From the NCBI GenBank assembly GCA_034190875.2, contig CM067355.1:38563674-38627673 (forward strand): a stretch of DNA of 64,000 nucleotides, read 5' to 3'. Below, one piece after another: positions 47,975 to 60,630 of the stretch. The notes under the pieces were generated by a model that was not told where the DNA came from, ran no database searches, and worked only from the letters and a program-made list of their open reading frames with translations. Each line of letters starts with the position of its first letter. Position 1 is the first letter of the stretch. Both the position numbers and the translations under genes were made by a program. Origin of the DNA: Urechis unicinctus. Lineage: Eukaryota; Annelida; Polychaeta; Xenopneusta; Urechidae.

Positions 47975-49690
47975 GTGATCAGCTGCTGTAGCATTGCGGA
48001 CAACAAGGCGGGGCCTTCCATGGTGTACCTAGAACAACATTGTCGTCGTCGTCGTCGCTACCATCATCACCGCCATTTTCACAAGTACTATGTACGCCTC
48101 CCTTATCATTATTGTCGTTGTAATCATCGCCTTCGTCATCGTTATCCTTATCATCGCTATAAAGCTAAACTTATCAACAAAGAGGACACCATCTTCATTA
48201 TCACAGACATCATAAACTCAATAGCGACAATTGTCATGGTGTTACACTTAATGCTTACATCGGAGACACTATCATATCCAATTCCTTGTCATATAAATTC
48301 TGCATAAAACCATATTTGTGTTCTGTGGAGTCTGTGGGCAGGTGCCGATAGACAACATAAGTCCTTTGCATTGATAAACGGTCCACCTCTGGCTTCCGTT
48401 TACAAGGTGAGATACTGGCGGGTGTGCTCGATACAGAAGGGCAGCCATGTCACTGATCTGCTATCAAACGTTAAAAACAAATCGTCATTACTCACCGTGA
48501 TAGCTTCCTACACCTCTGTATCACTAGCACTCCGTCATCCTACGTGTCGGAGATCTCATCGTTTGTGGGTCAGTTTTGCAATCACCCATTCACGCAGATA
48601 AACCCCTCTTTTGTCTCGCCTTCCAGCAGCCGACGTTTGATTGTGTTCATGTTATAGAGATAATCCGCCGATCTAACCAGTATCGATACTGGCGGGTGTG
48701 CTCGACAAAAAAGAGCCGCCATGTCACGGATCTGTTATCAAACGTTAAAAACAAATCGTCATTACTCACCTTGATAGCCTCCTTCGTGTCTGAGATATCG
48801 TCGTTAATGGGTCAGTTTTGCTATCACCTATTCACGCCGATAAACCCCCTCCTTTGTCTAATTAGTATCGACAATTGTTTTGTAGATCTAATCACCGGTA
48901 TTGGAGATCATAGGAACACCTGGACACATTGATGATTGTTATATGTAATTGATAGTATTATTCATTGAATTGTAATCTCTGTAGCCCAACATGGAGGGCA
49001 CTGGTTGTAGAGATTTATATTTGGGCAACAGAAAAGCCTGTCTCGAACCACCAGCGAAGAAACTGGGCTCAAGTATCGGCTAAAGCCCCCTGAGGCATTC
49101 ATCAACGCATTTGCGGTTCAATGAACAAACCTTTGATACAGGAGTTGCACAATGAAAAGTTGACAACTCTAGTCGCAGGCAAAGAGGCTCAGGGCAGCAC
49201 TGTTGTGGTGCTCATCCGTCTTAATTTGGGATATTATGGTTGAGGATCAACACCTGTGAAGCTAAGAACATCGTCAATAGATTATTTTGTTGGTCTATCA
49301 ACGTGGTCCCTGACTGAGGGGGAGGCAGAGCATAGAGCCCACAGGAGCTATGATCTTTATTCTGCACGTTGAAGATCTTCTTTAGGTTCTATTAGGTCGC
49401 TGGCTGTGGTATGTATGTGCGAAATCAACCACCACCGCGAGCCTCTCCGTGTCCTTCGTTTCAAGGTCTGTTGAGGGGCCATGTCTTTTACCTCATCAGC
49501 CTCATGAGCTTTAATTGCAGCCTTCTGCCATCAATGCAGAGAATGAGCGCTGTGTTATTTTCATAGCATAGTCAACCCATCTTCACTGTTTTTGCTCACT
49601 TAGGGAGCTTTTATCTACTTGGTTGCATGCGATCTTTGACCTTCTGAAATAATATATGACTGGAGCCAAGGATTTGCCCTACCGTATTTG
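47975..49690. other. Segment present only in the right arm; internal tandem duplication
   Basis: Contains a CGTCGTCGTCG microsatellite (48042-48060), and two copies of a ~180-bp unit (48412-48620 and 48686-48862) sharing TACTGGCGGGTGTGCTCGA and ATCAAACGTTAAAAACAAAT. No domain is recognised in any frame. It lies between the signal-peptide ORF (49825) and the LRR blocks (47870), so it could be an intron of the LRR gene (inference). Confidence 0.55.
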
Positions 49691-49708
49691 TGTGCGTACT
49701 GGTCAATC

Positions 49709-49825
49709 CTACATCGTAGGTTTGTATACCTTAGCGTATTTTGAGCATGGCTGCATGCCATTTGTCAGGGTGTGTCCCAGCAGCATTATGGCTAGCAGCA
49801 CAATGCTGGGGATCCCCCAGACCAT
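49709..49825 (-). CDS. Signal-peptide-like first exon, possibly of the LRR gene
   Basis: From the ATG at 49825 the minus strand reads MVWGIPSIVLLAIMLLGHTL followed by TNGMQPCSKYAKVY and a stop: a good signal peptide with a Cys shortly after. The left arm keeps the codons up to about WSWESP and is then deleted. The frame is also open upstream to 50005, so the start is not certain. As the start of a secreted or LRR receptor protein this is plausible but unproven. Confidence 0.35.
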   Translation of the reverse strand: MVWGIPSIVLLAIMLLGHTLTNGMQPCSKYAKVYKPTM

Positions 49826-50209
49826 CCTATAACCACGAATATCTGGATGCATCAAATGCGCAGAGTACAGTAGATACGCACGATGAACACGGGCTGTGGG
49901 CCGCCATGTGGGGTCGGGCGACCATCCAGAGCGGCTGATCCATCCATGCTTGTCCCTATGCCACTGTGTTCGATTTGTAATGCGATATAATACGATGCCT
50001 TGCATATTTACTTGCTTGTCGGATTGCTCAGCATAACTCGGCGACGTGGCAATGCATACAATACATCGTTATTAAACATTCGCTTTGCAACTTCAGTCGT
50101 CCTGGATCTACATATGAACACCTGTTGCCTATGATGACAAGTATCCACCCGTTGAACATATTGAGCGGCATAGCTTCATATGACATTTACAAATGTATAT
50201 ACTAAGCTT

Positions 50210-51060
50210 GGTCAGGGTAAGTTGTGGTATGGTATGGTATGATAATGTAAGGACGATTGGGATAAATACAAGGTGTGGTAGGGTATGGTAGGATAACCTA
50301 AGGAAGATTAGGGTAAAACAAAGTGTTTTAAGTAATGGTCGGATAATGCAAGAACGATAAGGGTAATACAAGTTATTGTAGGAAATGGTAAGATAGTATA
50401 AAGACGATTATTGTAAAACAATGTGTGGTAGGGTAATATAGGATAATGTTACGAAGATAAGGGTAATACATGTTGCGGTAGGGTATGGTAAGGTAGGGTA
50501 TGGTAAGGTAGGGTATGGTAAGGTAGGGTATGGTAAGGTAGGGTATGGTAAGGTAGGGTATGGTAATGTAGCAAAATACTGCGTGGTTATGGCAGGCAGG
50601 TGTAATGGACGATAGGTAATGAGATTGTAGGTGGAAATAGGGAAGGGAAGAGGAGTTCACATAGATGAAGTGTAGGGATGGTCAGGGAAAGGTCGGCAGG
50701 GTAGAGTAGGGCAGTGGAAGAGAAGACCGGACAGGCTCTGAGAGTGTAGGGTAGAGAAGGGAGAAGAAGGGTAAGGGGTAGGGAGGAGGATGGCAAGAGT
50801 CAGCTGGGTAGGGTGTAAGGCCTGTGAGTAGGTTATGGCAAGTCAGTCAAGGCTGGATAGGCTAGGGTAGGCTAGGTGAGGCCATGCTAGGCTAGGATAG
50901 GCCCGCTGTGAAAAAACGTAGGTAGTATATAGTAGTCGGCCAGGTCTGTGGTGTGTTAGGATCAGGTTAAGTAGCATGCTAGTTGAACAGGAGGCGATGG
51001 TAAATCAGGATAGAATCGCGTGTGTTGCTTTACCGAAGAGTAGAGTGGGGATGGAAATGG
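50210..51060. repeat. Purine-rich tract with a perfect 15-bp array, right arm
   Basis: Complement of 12.0-12.9 kb. At 50477-50566 there are six perfect consecutive copies of GGTAGGGTATGGTAA; the left arm has only three imperfect ones, so the array expanded after duplication. TAGGCTAGG-type repeats are at 50855-50905. Confidence 0.85.
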
Positions 51061-51876
51061 TAGGGAGAGTAGACACTTAAAAGATATGTTGACAAAGTGT
51101 TGGCTGGAGAAGTACAACGACATGAAGTCATGACACCATCAGGTTTGGGAAGGTAATATAGATCTGTCAAAGTAGTCCTGTTCTCAATAATCAGCATTGT
51201 TTGCATTTATAAGTACGATTCTGATTTCCCAATGTACACCTGGTCATCAGGTTGTCCATTATTAGACAAGCTCAACTTAAACGGGATGATTATAAGGAAA
51301 TGCCGATGTTTAATATCGAGCAAGCTTTATTAACTATGAAATTCCAGTAAAAACAACGCTAAGAATATAATGTTATCGGTAAGGACGAAATTGCTATAGC
51401 ATGTCACTTAAAATGCATTTCTTTAATAATTCAAAATCTGTTTTTTAAATAAAAGCATCAACCGATTCCCTAGAACGTTTAGTAACGATATTCAAAAAGT
51501 CCAAGCGGTGACCCCTATGTTTATGGCCTCTGTAGTTTGATATCTTATTTCTGACGGGACGATAGACGCTACAATACATCCCAAGTTGAAAACGGGATCA
51601 GGACGAGCCATAACACCAGTTATGCATGCGTAAAGTAAACATTGCCCCAAATCGCTGACAAATGCATCTTAAATCACATATTTATGACAGGTCAATTTTT
51701 ACTATTGACCCAACCAAAGCGGTTCATTTTAATCCCTCCAGCCTGAACAACCACCCCCAACCCGACACCCGCCCCCACCTCCCCATGCGACGAATTTGCG
51801 TATATGATCAAACCCGTAGACACAATTGTCACATTTTGAATTTTGACCTTATTTTGCAATATTTGTTCAGTGTATT

Positions 51877-52530
51877 TTACTTGTAACGAACGATTTTGGA
51901 ACCTCGTACTCGTCATACACTTGTGCTACATGCTCTTTGTCTACCCTTGCCATCTTGAGGTCGTGGCACCCTGGGAACCTGGTAGGGTAGAAGGGATCCA
52001 AACAGAGATATGTCATGTTTAGCACAGCTGGCCAAATTACAGTGGCCAAAAACCTTGATCATTTTTCCCTTCAATCAATTCACGGAAAGGTCGTTTTAAG
52101 GCTGCCATCAGAGACGCTCGCTTGGCTCCCCACATCCCGGCCGGCATTTTATTAGCGGGATAGTCGCGTAATATGTGCACCACGGCGTCTGTCTTCAGCC
52201 AGTCATTCACTAGTATTGCCTTTCTGCGAGTGAACCTGCTATCAGCGTCACGCATGATGAACACGTCAACGTTTGGGTCATCTGCCACCAACATGCGCCA
52301 CATTATCTTGGACATTTTACTCCCATTGGTGTGTACCAAATGAACTCCTAGAGACTCTAGCTTCTTTGTAAAGACAGTATTGTTCGATTTAATGTCACTC
52401 GAAGCCGCCAGTCTGGGTAGAATATATGAACAAGGATTGCGTTACGAAAAATTCCATATATGTATTTTAGACGGTTTCCAAAATCTCCGACACTTCTTTT
52501 CTGGCGGATACTGACTGCAACTTAGCCAAC
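51877..52530 (-). pseudogene. Inverted exon-2 fragment of the glycosyltransferase-like gene
   Basis: The minus strand matches exon 2 of the 8.9-kb gene: 52339-52037 and 52049-51867 are open in different frames (MLVADDPNVDVFIMRDADSR is kept). There is a deletion where the family reads MLYGNRL (about 52485), a 6-nt deletion before AGMWGAKR and a frame break near 52045. No exon 1 accompanies it, because the arm ends inside the intron. Confidence 0.85.
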
Positions 52531-52953
52531 TAGCTTATGGGGTCCCAATCAAAATGTGATCCCTTAAATGACCAGTTAAAAAAAAACAGTATTGATTTAT
52601 AATCATGAAATGTTTGGTTCACAAAACCATCAGTATAGCAACCATTTGAATAAAGAAAACGAAAAGTAACTTATGCGAAAAAGCTTATATGTTTTAGTTC
52701 CCAACCTGGCAAAATCCCAAGAACAAATAACAACGATGTTATTAAATGATGACAAATGGCCATAAACAATGTGCAACACACAGCTGGCGTGATGAGCGCA
52801 TTCAACACACAGCTAACTTGACGAGCACCCTCAAAGCACAGCAGTTCAACACACAGCTGACCCGATGATTACATACAACAAACTAGCTGAAGTCATGAGC
52901 ACCTTCAACATACAACCTGACCAGATGAACACCTTCAACACGCAGCTGACGTG

Positions 52954-55900
52954 ACAAAGTAGGCAATTGCAGAAATTGTGTTGGACATTGGAGGCCGTGT
53001 TACGACAAGGTAGAGTCACGTGGACTTACGCAGGTGAAAGTAGGGCAAGGAAGCTTATGGGGGGAGATTGGGTAGGGCATAATTTGTTCCTTAAGGTCAA
53101 GATATGTGTGTATCCATAGGGCAATTATGCCGAACCATGAAAATGACATCACACTGTACATATATCATGCAATAATGGACCACTACACATGCGGATTCTG
53201 TATGTAATAGAGGATCAATAACATGAACTGGTATTAAGCCAAAACATTTGAATAAGAAAGACACGACAAGGCATTAGACAATTTCTTTCTCAATTAACGC
53301 TGGGAACTCTTGATTTTCCTGCGGCCATTATTCGAGTGACTGTGATAATAAATCCATTGATTGTTTAGTATAGCATCAATCAATTATTTAATTGCACCTG
53401 GATGAGGTGCTTGTTGTTTTCAGAACAGCTTGGGTAACTATAAATGAGGGTCATGAAACTTGCTTTACACCAGTATTAACTTGAAGCATGCGTCATGGCA
53501 TTTGTTGCTATCCATTGGTAATGATTTCGACTCACCTACCCCAGTATCGCCACTCATAACTGACAATATTCACTGATTCAATAACTACACTGGAATATGA
53601 TAATCTCAATCACTGTACATCGTCCAGTTGGTGCGCACAGGTTGTCCAGGCTAAGGATAGCAATCAATATATCGAGAAACAAAATGTCTATACAGTTAAA
53701 TTACAATCGTTATTTTAGGTGAACTACGCATACAACAAAGGTGACAGACTCTCAAATATTTGAATATATAATGTTCTGTATCAACTATGTTCCTTTCCAT
53801 TTGTGCACATCAGATGTCCATTCTCATTCGGCGTAAATAAACATCGATTAATATTTTCAACTTGTTTAGTTTTGTATGCAATTTTGCTTCTGTTGTCATT
53901 TAATAATACTAACTAAAATGATAATAGTTTTTGCATTACTTCCTTTATTAAAATGTCGGCATTGTATATGGCGATCTGAAATGAAAGCGAAACGGATAAT
54001 TTAAACACATACATCGTTTCTGTGTAAATGCAATTGACGCGTTTGTTAGTTGGATACATGATGCATATACGCCACGAATAACGTCATTCGTTGACAAAAA
54101 CTGAATATTGCTTATATTCCCGTTATATTGTAGAAGCTGGCACCGCACTTATTGAAGTAGCAGGCACCGCACTCATTCAAGTTTTATCATTCAACTGGTC
54201 TATAAGTTTGAAAGTTAAAATAATGTTACATGACGAGCGATCTTTTGTATATATAGCATATGACTAATTTCTGCATGAAATCCTTGTTTGCCAGTATAGT
54301 TTCTCAGCATCGATTTTTGTTGGCATTTCGATATTCAATGCAATCTAACTGACAACATTTGCTTAAAGGTCGCGTCAACTACACGTGGAACGCATGCAGT
54401 TGTTCAAGCTCGAGAAGGAGAAGTAGGGGAAGAATGGAAGGATCAATGAAGCGCTGCTGGATGGCTCTGCTGATCGTGACAGTAGTTATTATCAGGCTGT
54501 ATTATTTCACAATACCTGGTTTGGAGATGAACTTAAGTCCCGTTATTACCACTTCTACAATGACAAGTACGCCAACGCCTGTTATCAGTAATGAAAACAT
54601 GGCGGCATCGACTGTGATCCCACACGATGTCAGGAAGTTGGCAACAAGAATTCAACATCCCCTCGTCGCCTTTGACAAGGGGATTGCTATGGAACGTGAC
54701 GCGATACAAAGCTTAGTTATATTTGCTCATTTCGATGACCCAGTATTAACTGAACGTACGCTGATCAGCTTAATAGACGAGATGATTTCCAAAATATGCC
54801 ATCTTCGGATTACCAAGGCATCTATACATTTGATGATTTCCTCAGTAGTGAATTATAATGATACAGACTTCGACGTCAGTAAAGCTATTGGTAAATTTTG
54901 TCCTTCATTTGGTGCAAAGTAAACTCTTCGCTCTAGTAAAGTGTCAGGGGATCGGTTGTTCGATCCGCGTGAGTTATGGCATGAAGAAGCGTTTCATTGG
55001 TACCTGAGAGATGCCAAGTATTTCATTATTTTCTCAGGAAATACCAGTGCCAATTGTGATATCAACGCATTCTGGACGACATGCGTCAATTATGGAGCAT
55101 CGGCTACATCCGCAGGAAGCATTTGTGTCAATATGTCCCATTTTGAAGCCCTTGGCTTCGTGGTACCTATACGGATGCACCCTCTGCAGGTGTTTCCCAA
55201 GTCAGTCGTCCCAAATGCATCACTGGTGTATCCCCCATACCAGGCTTGGATACCCTGGCTTGTGTGTCTACATGACGAGAAGACTGCGGTGGATTTCACG
55301 GCTAACATGAATTGCAATGACCCACACAGACTGTCACGTGACCGTTATCTGCTACACAGGTAATATCTAGAGTACTTACATGGTATTAGAATATCGTGAA
55401 ATCATACTGTGTACACTCAGGTAAGTTTCCCTCTGCACCAGCATTATGTCGCCAAGATTGGCAATCACAACTTAACTCTCGGGACTTGTGAAAATGCTCC
55501 GCCCATGCAAGACTCAAACCCTATCAAAACAGAGGCGTATTGAAGGTGCTTGTCACGTCAGCTGTGTGTTGAAGGTGCTCATCTAGTCAGCTGGTGTGTA
55601 GAAGGTGTTTATGACGGCAGCCAAAGTATTTTATGTAATCATAAGGTCAATTGTGAGTTGAAGGTGCTCATCGCGTCAACTGTATGTTGATAGTGCTCCT
55701 CATGTTAGCTGTTCCATGCCATTACTGTCTCGTAGTGGAATAGAAGACCACCAACTTGAAGAGTTAACGAAAATATCAGCATGACCTTGGATAAACACGT
55801 TTACCGTTAACTTTCATGCACAGGTCACACGTCATACTAGTCTGGGCTGAGACGTTACCATTACCAGGGATGTCAAGACCTTTATCAAATTTTTACAACA

Positions 55901-57190
55901 AATGCTTCATTAGGTCGTAAATTTGGTTTAGGAATGTTGTACAGTGTTATTTCAATCGTTTTATCAAACCCACTCACTGCAATGTGTAAAAGGCTTACAC
56001 AAACTGCTATAGCTTCTAGTTATTATGATAGTGGTTGACTTCGGGAATTCAGTGGGGTTGGTGCGTGTGGGTGAGTGTGTGTGTGTGGGGGGGGAGTATA
56101 ATATGTTCCCGGGGTCAGACACGTATGTAAACGAAAGGCATTAAATGAGGTCTTGGACAATAAGAGCAGCTAGTCTACCCAGTGCTCTACAAAGATGTAC
56201 ATTGATGTCATCTTGGGTAACTTAATCATATGAGCTTTTTCGTATCTAATGTTACGGAGTGAACTATTTCCTTCATTTCTATAAGCTAGTGGTTGCTATT
56301 GTTACAAGGCTGCTGATGGTTTTCGGTGAATCAAACACTCATGATAATATATCAAATTGTGCACTGCGAAATATCAAATGTTTAACTGATATGGTCGTTT
56401 AAGTTATCACATCAATATGTTAATTGGGACCCAACGTAATTTGCCAACCCTGTATGTGGCTGTTTCAGTTGGCTTAATAGGACACCAGTCAGTGCAACCG
56501 CCAGAAAAGAAGTGTCTGAGATGCTATATGGAAACCGTCTGAAATACATATATGGAATTTTTCGTAACGCAATCCTTGTTCACATATTCTACCCAGACTG
56601 GCGGCTTCGAGTGACATTAAATCGTACAATAGAGGACCCTGTCTTTACAAAGAAGCTAGAGTCTCTAGGAGTTCATTTGGTACACACCAATGAGAGTAAA
56701 ATGCCCAAGATAATGTGGCGCATGTTGGTGGCAGATGACCCAAACGTTGACGTGTTCATCATGCGTGACGCTGATAGCAGGTTCACTCGCAGAGAGGCAA
56801 ATTCTAGTAGATGACTGGCTGAAAACAGACGCAACCGTGCACATATTACGGGACCATCCAGCTCATAAAGTGCCGATGATGGCCGGGATGTGGGGAGCAA
56901 GGCGAGTGCCATTCATGACAGCTTTAAAACGTCCAATGCGTGAACTGATAAAAAATGGAAATGATCAATGGTTTTTGGCCACTGTAATTTGGCCGATTGT
57001 GCAAAACATGACATATCTGTGTTGGATCCCTACTACCATACAAGGTTTCCAGGGTGCCACCACCTCAAGATGGATAGGGTAGACAAAGAGCATGTAGGAC
57101 AAGTGTATGACGAGTACGAGATTCCAAAATCGTTCGTTTAGTAAAGGAACAAGTAAAATACACTGAACATATATTGTAAAATAAAGTCAT
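52954..57190 (+). repeat. Direct repeat copy 2 carrying a glycosyltransferase pseudogene
   Basis: Same orientation as 8215-11300. Extra ~750 bp at about 53545-54300, bracketed by the similar octamers CAGTATCG and CAGCATCG, look like an insertion. Intron sequence at 55720-56260 differs from copy 1. Homology ends at about 57190, where it abuts the repeat shared with 39.5-39.9 kb. Confidence 0.88.
54434..57141 (+). pseudogene. Glycosyltransferase-like gene, second full copy, inactivated
   Basis: Exon 1 is 54434-55359 and exon 2 is 56469-57141, with the same GT and AG sites as the intact copy. Breaks: a TAA at 54920 (the intact gene reads Ile there after SLGSK), an extra A at about 56800 just after the DADSRFT motif, and a T lost near 57023. 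A 3-nt in-frame insertion is at about 54837. An AATAAA lies some 40 bp after the stop. Membrane anchor and sequons are kept, so inactivation is recent relative to duplication. Confidence 0.88.
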
Positions 57191-58840
57191 ACGTTAAATA
57201 TATGCTTTAATCAATATTATCAATAGTTTTTATCACACAGTGAACATAACATGAATATTATTCATGAAATGTTATTTAAAGCTTGGTGGCAAAAGTGGGT
57301 TGGGGTGGAGCATGTCATATAATTATAATCTCTTTGAAGGGATGCATTAATTACTCTACAACTGCGTAATAAACGACAGACAGCGAATCTCAAGCGCGGA
57401 ATCACAACAAACCAAATTCAGCAGGTTCGGTTAAAAGTGTTTGCTCTGTTAAACGATAAGGTGCTTAAAATACAGATATAAGAAGGGTGTCGCTTAACTT
57501 GGTTTACATGCGATGGATGGATAAATACTTTTTTTCTTTAGGAAATGCCAGACATATAGCCGACCATTGTCAGTGGTGTCCTTCCCCGTCAGCCGTTCAG
57601 AAATGTGGCGTATTCATCGGCATCAGTTTGTCTGTGCGCATGCGCAAATAACACGGCGTTGATACTGTTACACCTATGTAAACTAGACAAACAATTGATC
57701 ACTGAGGACGATACAGCATGCTTCACCAGCCATACATTTTAATCAATATCATTAAAACACTTGTTTACGCTCGCGGTAGTCAGTCCATTGTTAATTGTAT
57801 TCGTGAGTACGAATGATAATCCTGTGAACAAAACAGGTTGTATTGGAGGATTCACGCGGGTTCGGTAAATATGTGCCCGGGCATGTATAAATGATCGCAA
57901 AAGGCTATTTTGGAAGGCACATGTACTTGCTCATATATATATGATAAGGTGCTTAGATAGAAAAACGGCTAGAGTGTCGCTTATCGTGCTTAAAATGTGA
58001 TGCTTAAATGAACACATGTCTGGTTTATGAAATGCATGATATTAAACCAACGACAGTCCATGGCTTCTATATGCTTTAAGCTATCGAATTCATCTTGATT
58101 TTTGAACGCGTTCAAGTTCAATATAAGTAGTAGATTGACGTGCCCCTTCACACCTCGTTTTTGACATCGAACGCTGGACGACGTGGATTGCGCAATATAT
58201 GTTTCGTTGGTGGAGCGTTGGCGGATTCGGTGCGCGGTATTTGGTGGTGACATCATTCTATTTTGGGTGTTTTCGGCTGATGAAATTCCCTCAGATATTT
58301 CATCATCGACCTTGGGTAAGTGAAGTAATACCTCATGTCAATACATTGTGATATTTGGATGACATCATTCTATTTTGGGCTGGTGGGTTGGTGTTCTTGG
58401 TTGATGAGATAAGTTGTCTATTGAAAAGTTTTATAAAGTGTTGAAGATATGCTAATGATGACTTTGTGTGGGGTCTTTGAAAGGAGTTTGTAAGTGATCA
58501 TTAATTTCCTCTAGCCAGGTTATGAGGTATTAACCAAGTGGTGGTGTTCAATTGGTAGATTGGGGTGACAAGGGTAGTGTTATTGGTGATGTGAGTTTTC
58601 AACTGTTTCTGTTGATATGAAGATGGTCTTTATTGAATGGGGCTATTAACAAGGTGATATATTAAAACGTCATTAACTATTGAATACATTTTACTTTGAA
58701 AGAAGTGTGTTCTAATAACTTGCAGGTGGATTAGCATGTGATGATTGGATATTTCTCAAAATTGGGGTGGAGTTAAGGGTTACAAATAGCGGATGGTAAC
58801 TTTACTTCAAAATAGTTTTCATCTGAAATATTTCCCGAAT
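57190..58840. other. Intergenic; short repeats, no gene seen
   Basis: 57190-57450 is the dispersed repeat shared with 39.5-39.9 kb. GATAAGGTGCTTA...GTGTCGCTTA occurs twice (57458-57500 and 57941-57983), and GACATCATTCTATTTTGGG occurs twice (58247 and 58360). These could be subterminal repeats of the Polinton that follows, but its far end is outside the window. Confidence 0.5.
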
Positions 58841-58847
58841 AACAAGC

Positions 58848-59234
58848 ATGGAGCACATTTATAAAAATCATTTTATTTCATCGGATCCTACCAAATCAAA
58901 ATTTAATAATTCCGACTATCCTATTTTAATTCAACAAACGTTAACAAATCCCGATTTGGAGGAACATTTTGGAATTCATAAAATAGTGTTTTATAAACTT
59001 TTCAACTACACAGTTGGAGTTACAGGGGAGTACCCCGGAGGATACGTTTCAGCCCCTACCAAGTGGGTGAAAGCTATTACGAAGGGTGGGTCCCTCGTAA
59101 CGGCGTATCCCGTACTGTGAGTATTTGCTTAAAGCACGCTATATCATAGTATAGATTCGTTGACTTTTTTGTATCTGTTGTAAGTCTATATTTCTTTGTA
59201 TGCAGGGAACCCAAACATTTATTACAAGAGAACC
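58848..59234 (+). CDS. Hypothetical spliced gene, exons 58848-59116 and 59206-59234
   Basis: The 90-residue ORF (MEHIYKNHFISSDPTKSKFN ... GGSLVTAYPVL) ends at a strong donor, GTGAGT at 59117. A pyrimidine-rich acceptor (TTTCTTTGTATGCAG, ending 59205) leads to a 29-nt open exon (EPKHLLQEN) followed by a second GTGAGT donor at 59235. A weak third exon could follow TTCTTAG at about 59289. The frame continues across the first junction. I do not recognise the protein. It lies just upstream of the capsid cluster and in the same orientation, so it is either an element gene or the host gene next to the insertion. Confidence 0.4.
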
Positions 59235-59289
59235 GTGAGTACCGCAAATGTTTAAGATTCTCTGGAATTTTATTTTGGTTTATTCTTAG

Positions 59290-59599
59290 AGATTAAAACA
59301 AAAATAATTTGTTTTTGTTGGTGAGATGAAGATAGAAGAAAATAGTTAAAATTTAAATATTTTTAAAATTTAAATAAATATATATATATAAATGTTATAC
59401 TGGTGTTTGTGTTATTAATCGGACTTGATGAATCTGTGGTATAATTACACAAGCTGGTAATGTGATTTACCGATCGTAAACGGAAAGGACAAAAACAATA
59501 TTTGGTCAAGTGGTTTGGCTACCCTGCCAGTTTTAATAGTTGGGTCAGTGGTGTGGAGCTGTAATAAAAACTGAGATCGGGAACAAAGGCGTCATTAGG
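59290..59599. other. AT-rich leader before the capsid gene cluster
   Basis: Strongly AT-rich (59340-59400 includes TTTAAATATTTTTAAAATTT and a short TA run), with no ORF of interest. It is a plausible promoter region for the compact cluster that follows (inference from position and composition only). Confidence 0.3.
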
Positions 59600-59827
59600 A
59601 TGGAAGATCAGAGAAGCGATCGGGTGTGGACCATATTTGGTCGGGATATTCCGAAAGCCGAAATCGTGTTTTTTACACAAATCCTCATTTTATATACCGT
59701 AATCATCGTCAGCATCTACAATCTATCGGCTGGTAAAGGAGATAGTAATTTGTGGACTGCTCTGTTAAGCAGTAGCTTAGGGTACATTCTTCCCAACCCC
59801 ACTTTGAAACATAAAGTGACGTCATGA
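59600..59827 (+). CDS. Small Polinton membrane protein, 75 residues
   Basis: ATG at 59600 chosen because MEDQRSDRVWTIFGRDIPKA starts the conserved part. A membrane segment (IVFFTQILILYTVIIVSIYN) is followed by NLWTALLSSSLGYILPNPTL, a hydrophobic signature I associate with small proteins in Maverick/adintovirus capsid clusters. The stop overlaps the next gene's start in ATGA (59824-59827). Intact. Function unknown; a virion membrane or entry role is only a guess. Confidence 0.75.
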   Translation: MEDQRSDRVWTIFGRDIPKAEIVFFTQILILYTVIIVSIYNLSAGKGDSNLWTALLSSSLGYILPNPTLKHKVTS

Positions 59828-60611
59828 GTTTCTTTCTGAACCTACCTTCCAACAGTTCAATGAATTACCATCCCAACAACACGTTGACACGTTACTTTAC
59901 TCAATTGCCTAAACCCATACAATTAAAAGGTGATTGGGAAGTAGGATTAGCGGAAATTCAGTACCCCCTGTTTCCTGGTACAACATCGGGGCGAACGTGG
60001 GTTTTGTCATAGTGGATCAGCGAGCTGGGTACCATACGATAGACAGACCCATAGAAGGGGATCCTTTGGTCGAGTCCTTGGTCGTTCACCTGACCCCCGG
60101 TTCCTACAGTGCTGATCAATTGATAGACACGCTCAATATGCACATCCGCAAATCGCATCTCAGAGGCGTTGTTCGATTTCAATTCAATTCCCACTCACAG
60201 ACCGTGAATGTAAAAATAACCGACCCCAAACTTCAAGTGGTTATGACCGAAGGTCTTCGTCAAATATTGCGGTGTGAGGAATGTCTTTCGCTTTACGATT
60301 CTCAAACTCAATACAAGACTAATGTATTTCGAGGGTTGTACGCACTGTACGTTTATTGGAGTATAATCGAATCACAAGTGGTCGGTGACACGATGGCCCC
60401 CTTGTTACGCACGGTTCCCGTGGACTACGATCGGATGCACAAAATGGTGACCCAGACATACGAACAGATATTTTATTACCCTGTGGGCACCAAAACTTTT
60501 TCTACCATAGAAATTGATATAAGAGACGACACGGGTCAGTCCGTAGCATTCGAAGACGGTCATGTGATGGTGACTTTACATTTCCGTGACACCAAGAAGA
60601 GCTTTATTTGA
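59824..60611 (+). pseudogene. Polinton penton-like minor capsid protein, paralogue 1 (one frameshift)
   Basis: Starts MSFFLNLPSNSSMNYHPNNT and runs in frame to EVGLAEIQYP. A one-base change in the C run at 59964-59968 then moves coding into the frame that is open to 60611 (WYNIGANVGFVIVD; HLTPGSYSADQLIDTLNM; RGLYALYVYWSI; ESQVVGDTMAPLLRTVPV; STIEIDIRDDTGQ). Total about 262 codons. These blocks mark the minor capsid protein of Polintons, considered a penton homologue with a single jelly-roll fold. The CDS overlaps the preceding stop by 4 bp. Confidence 0.85.
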
Positions 60612-60630
60612 GTCTCAAGTCATCACCATC

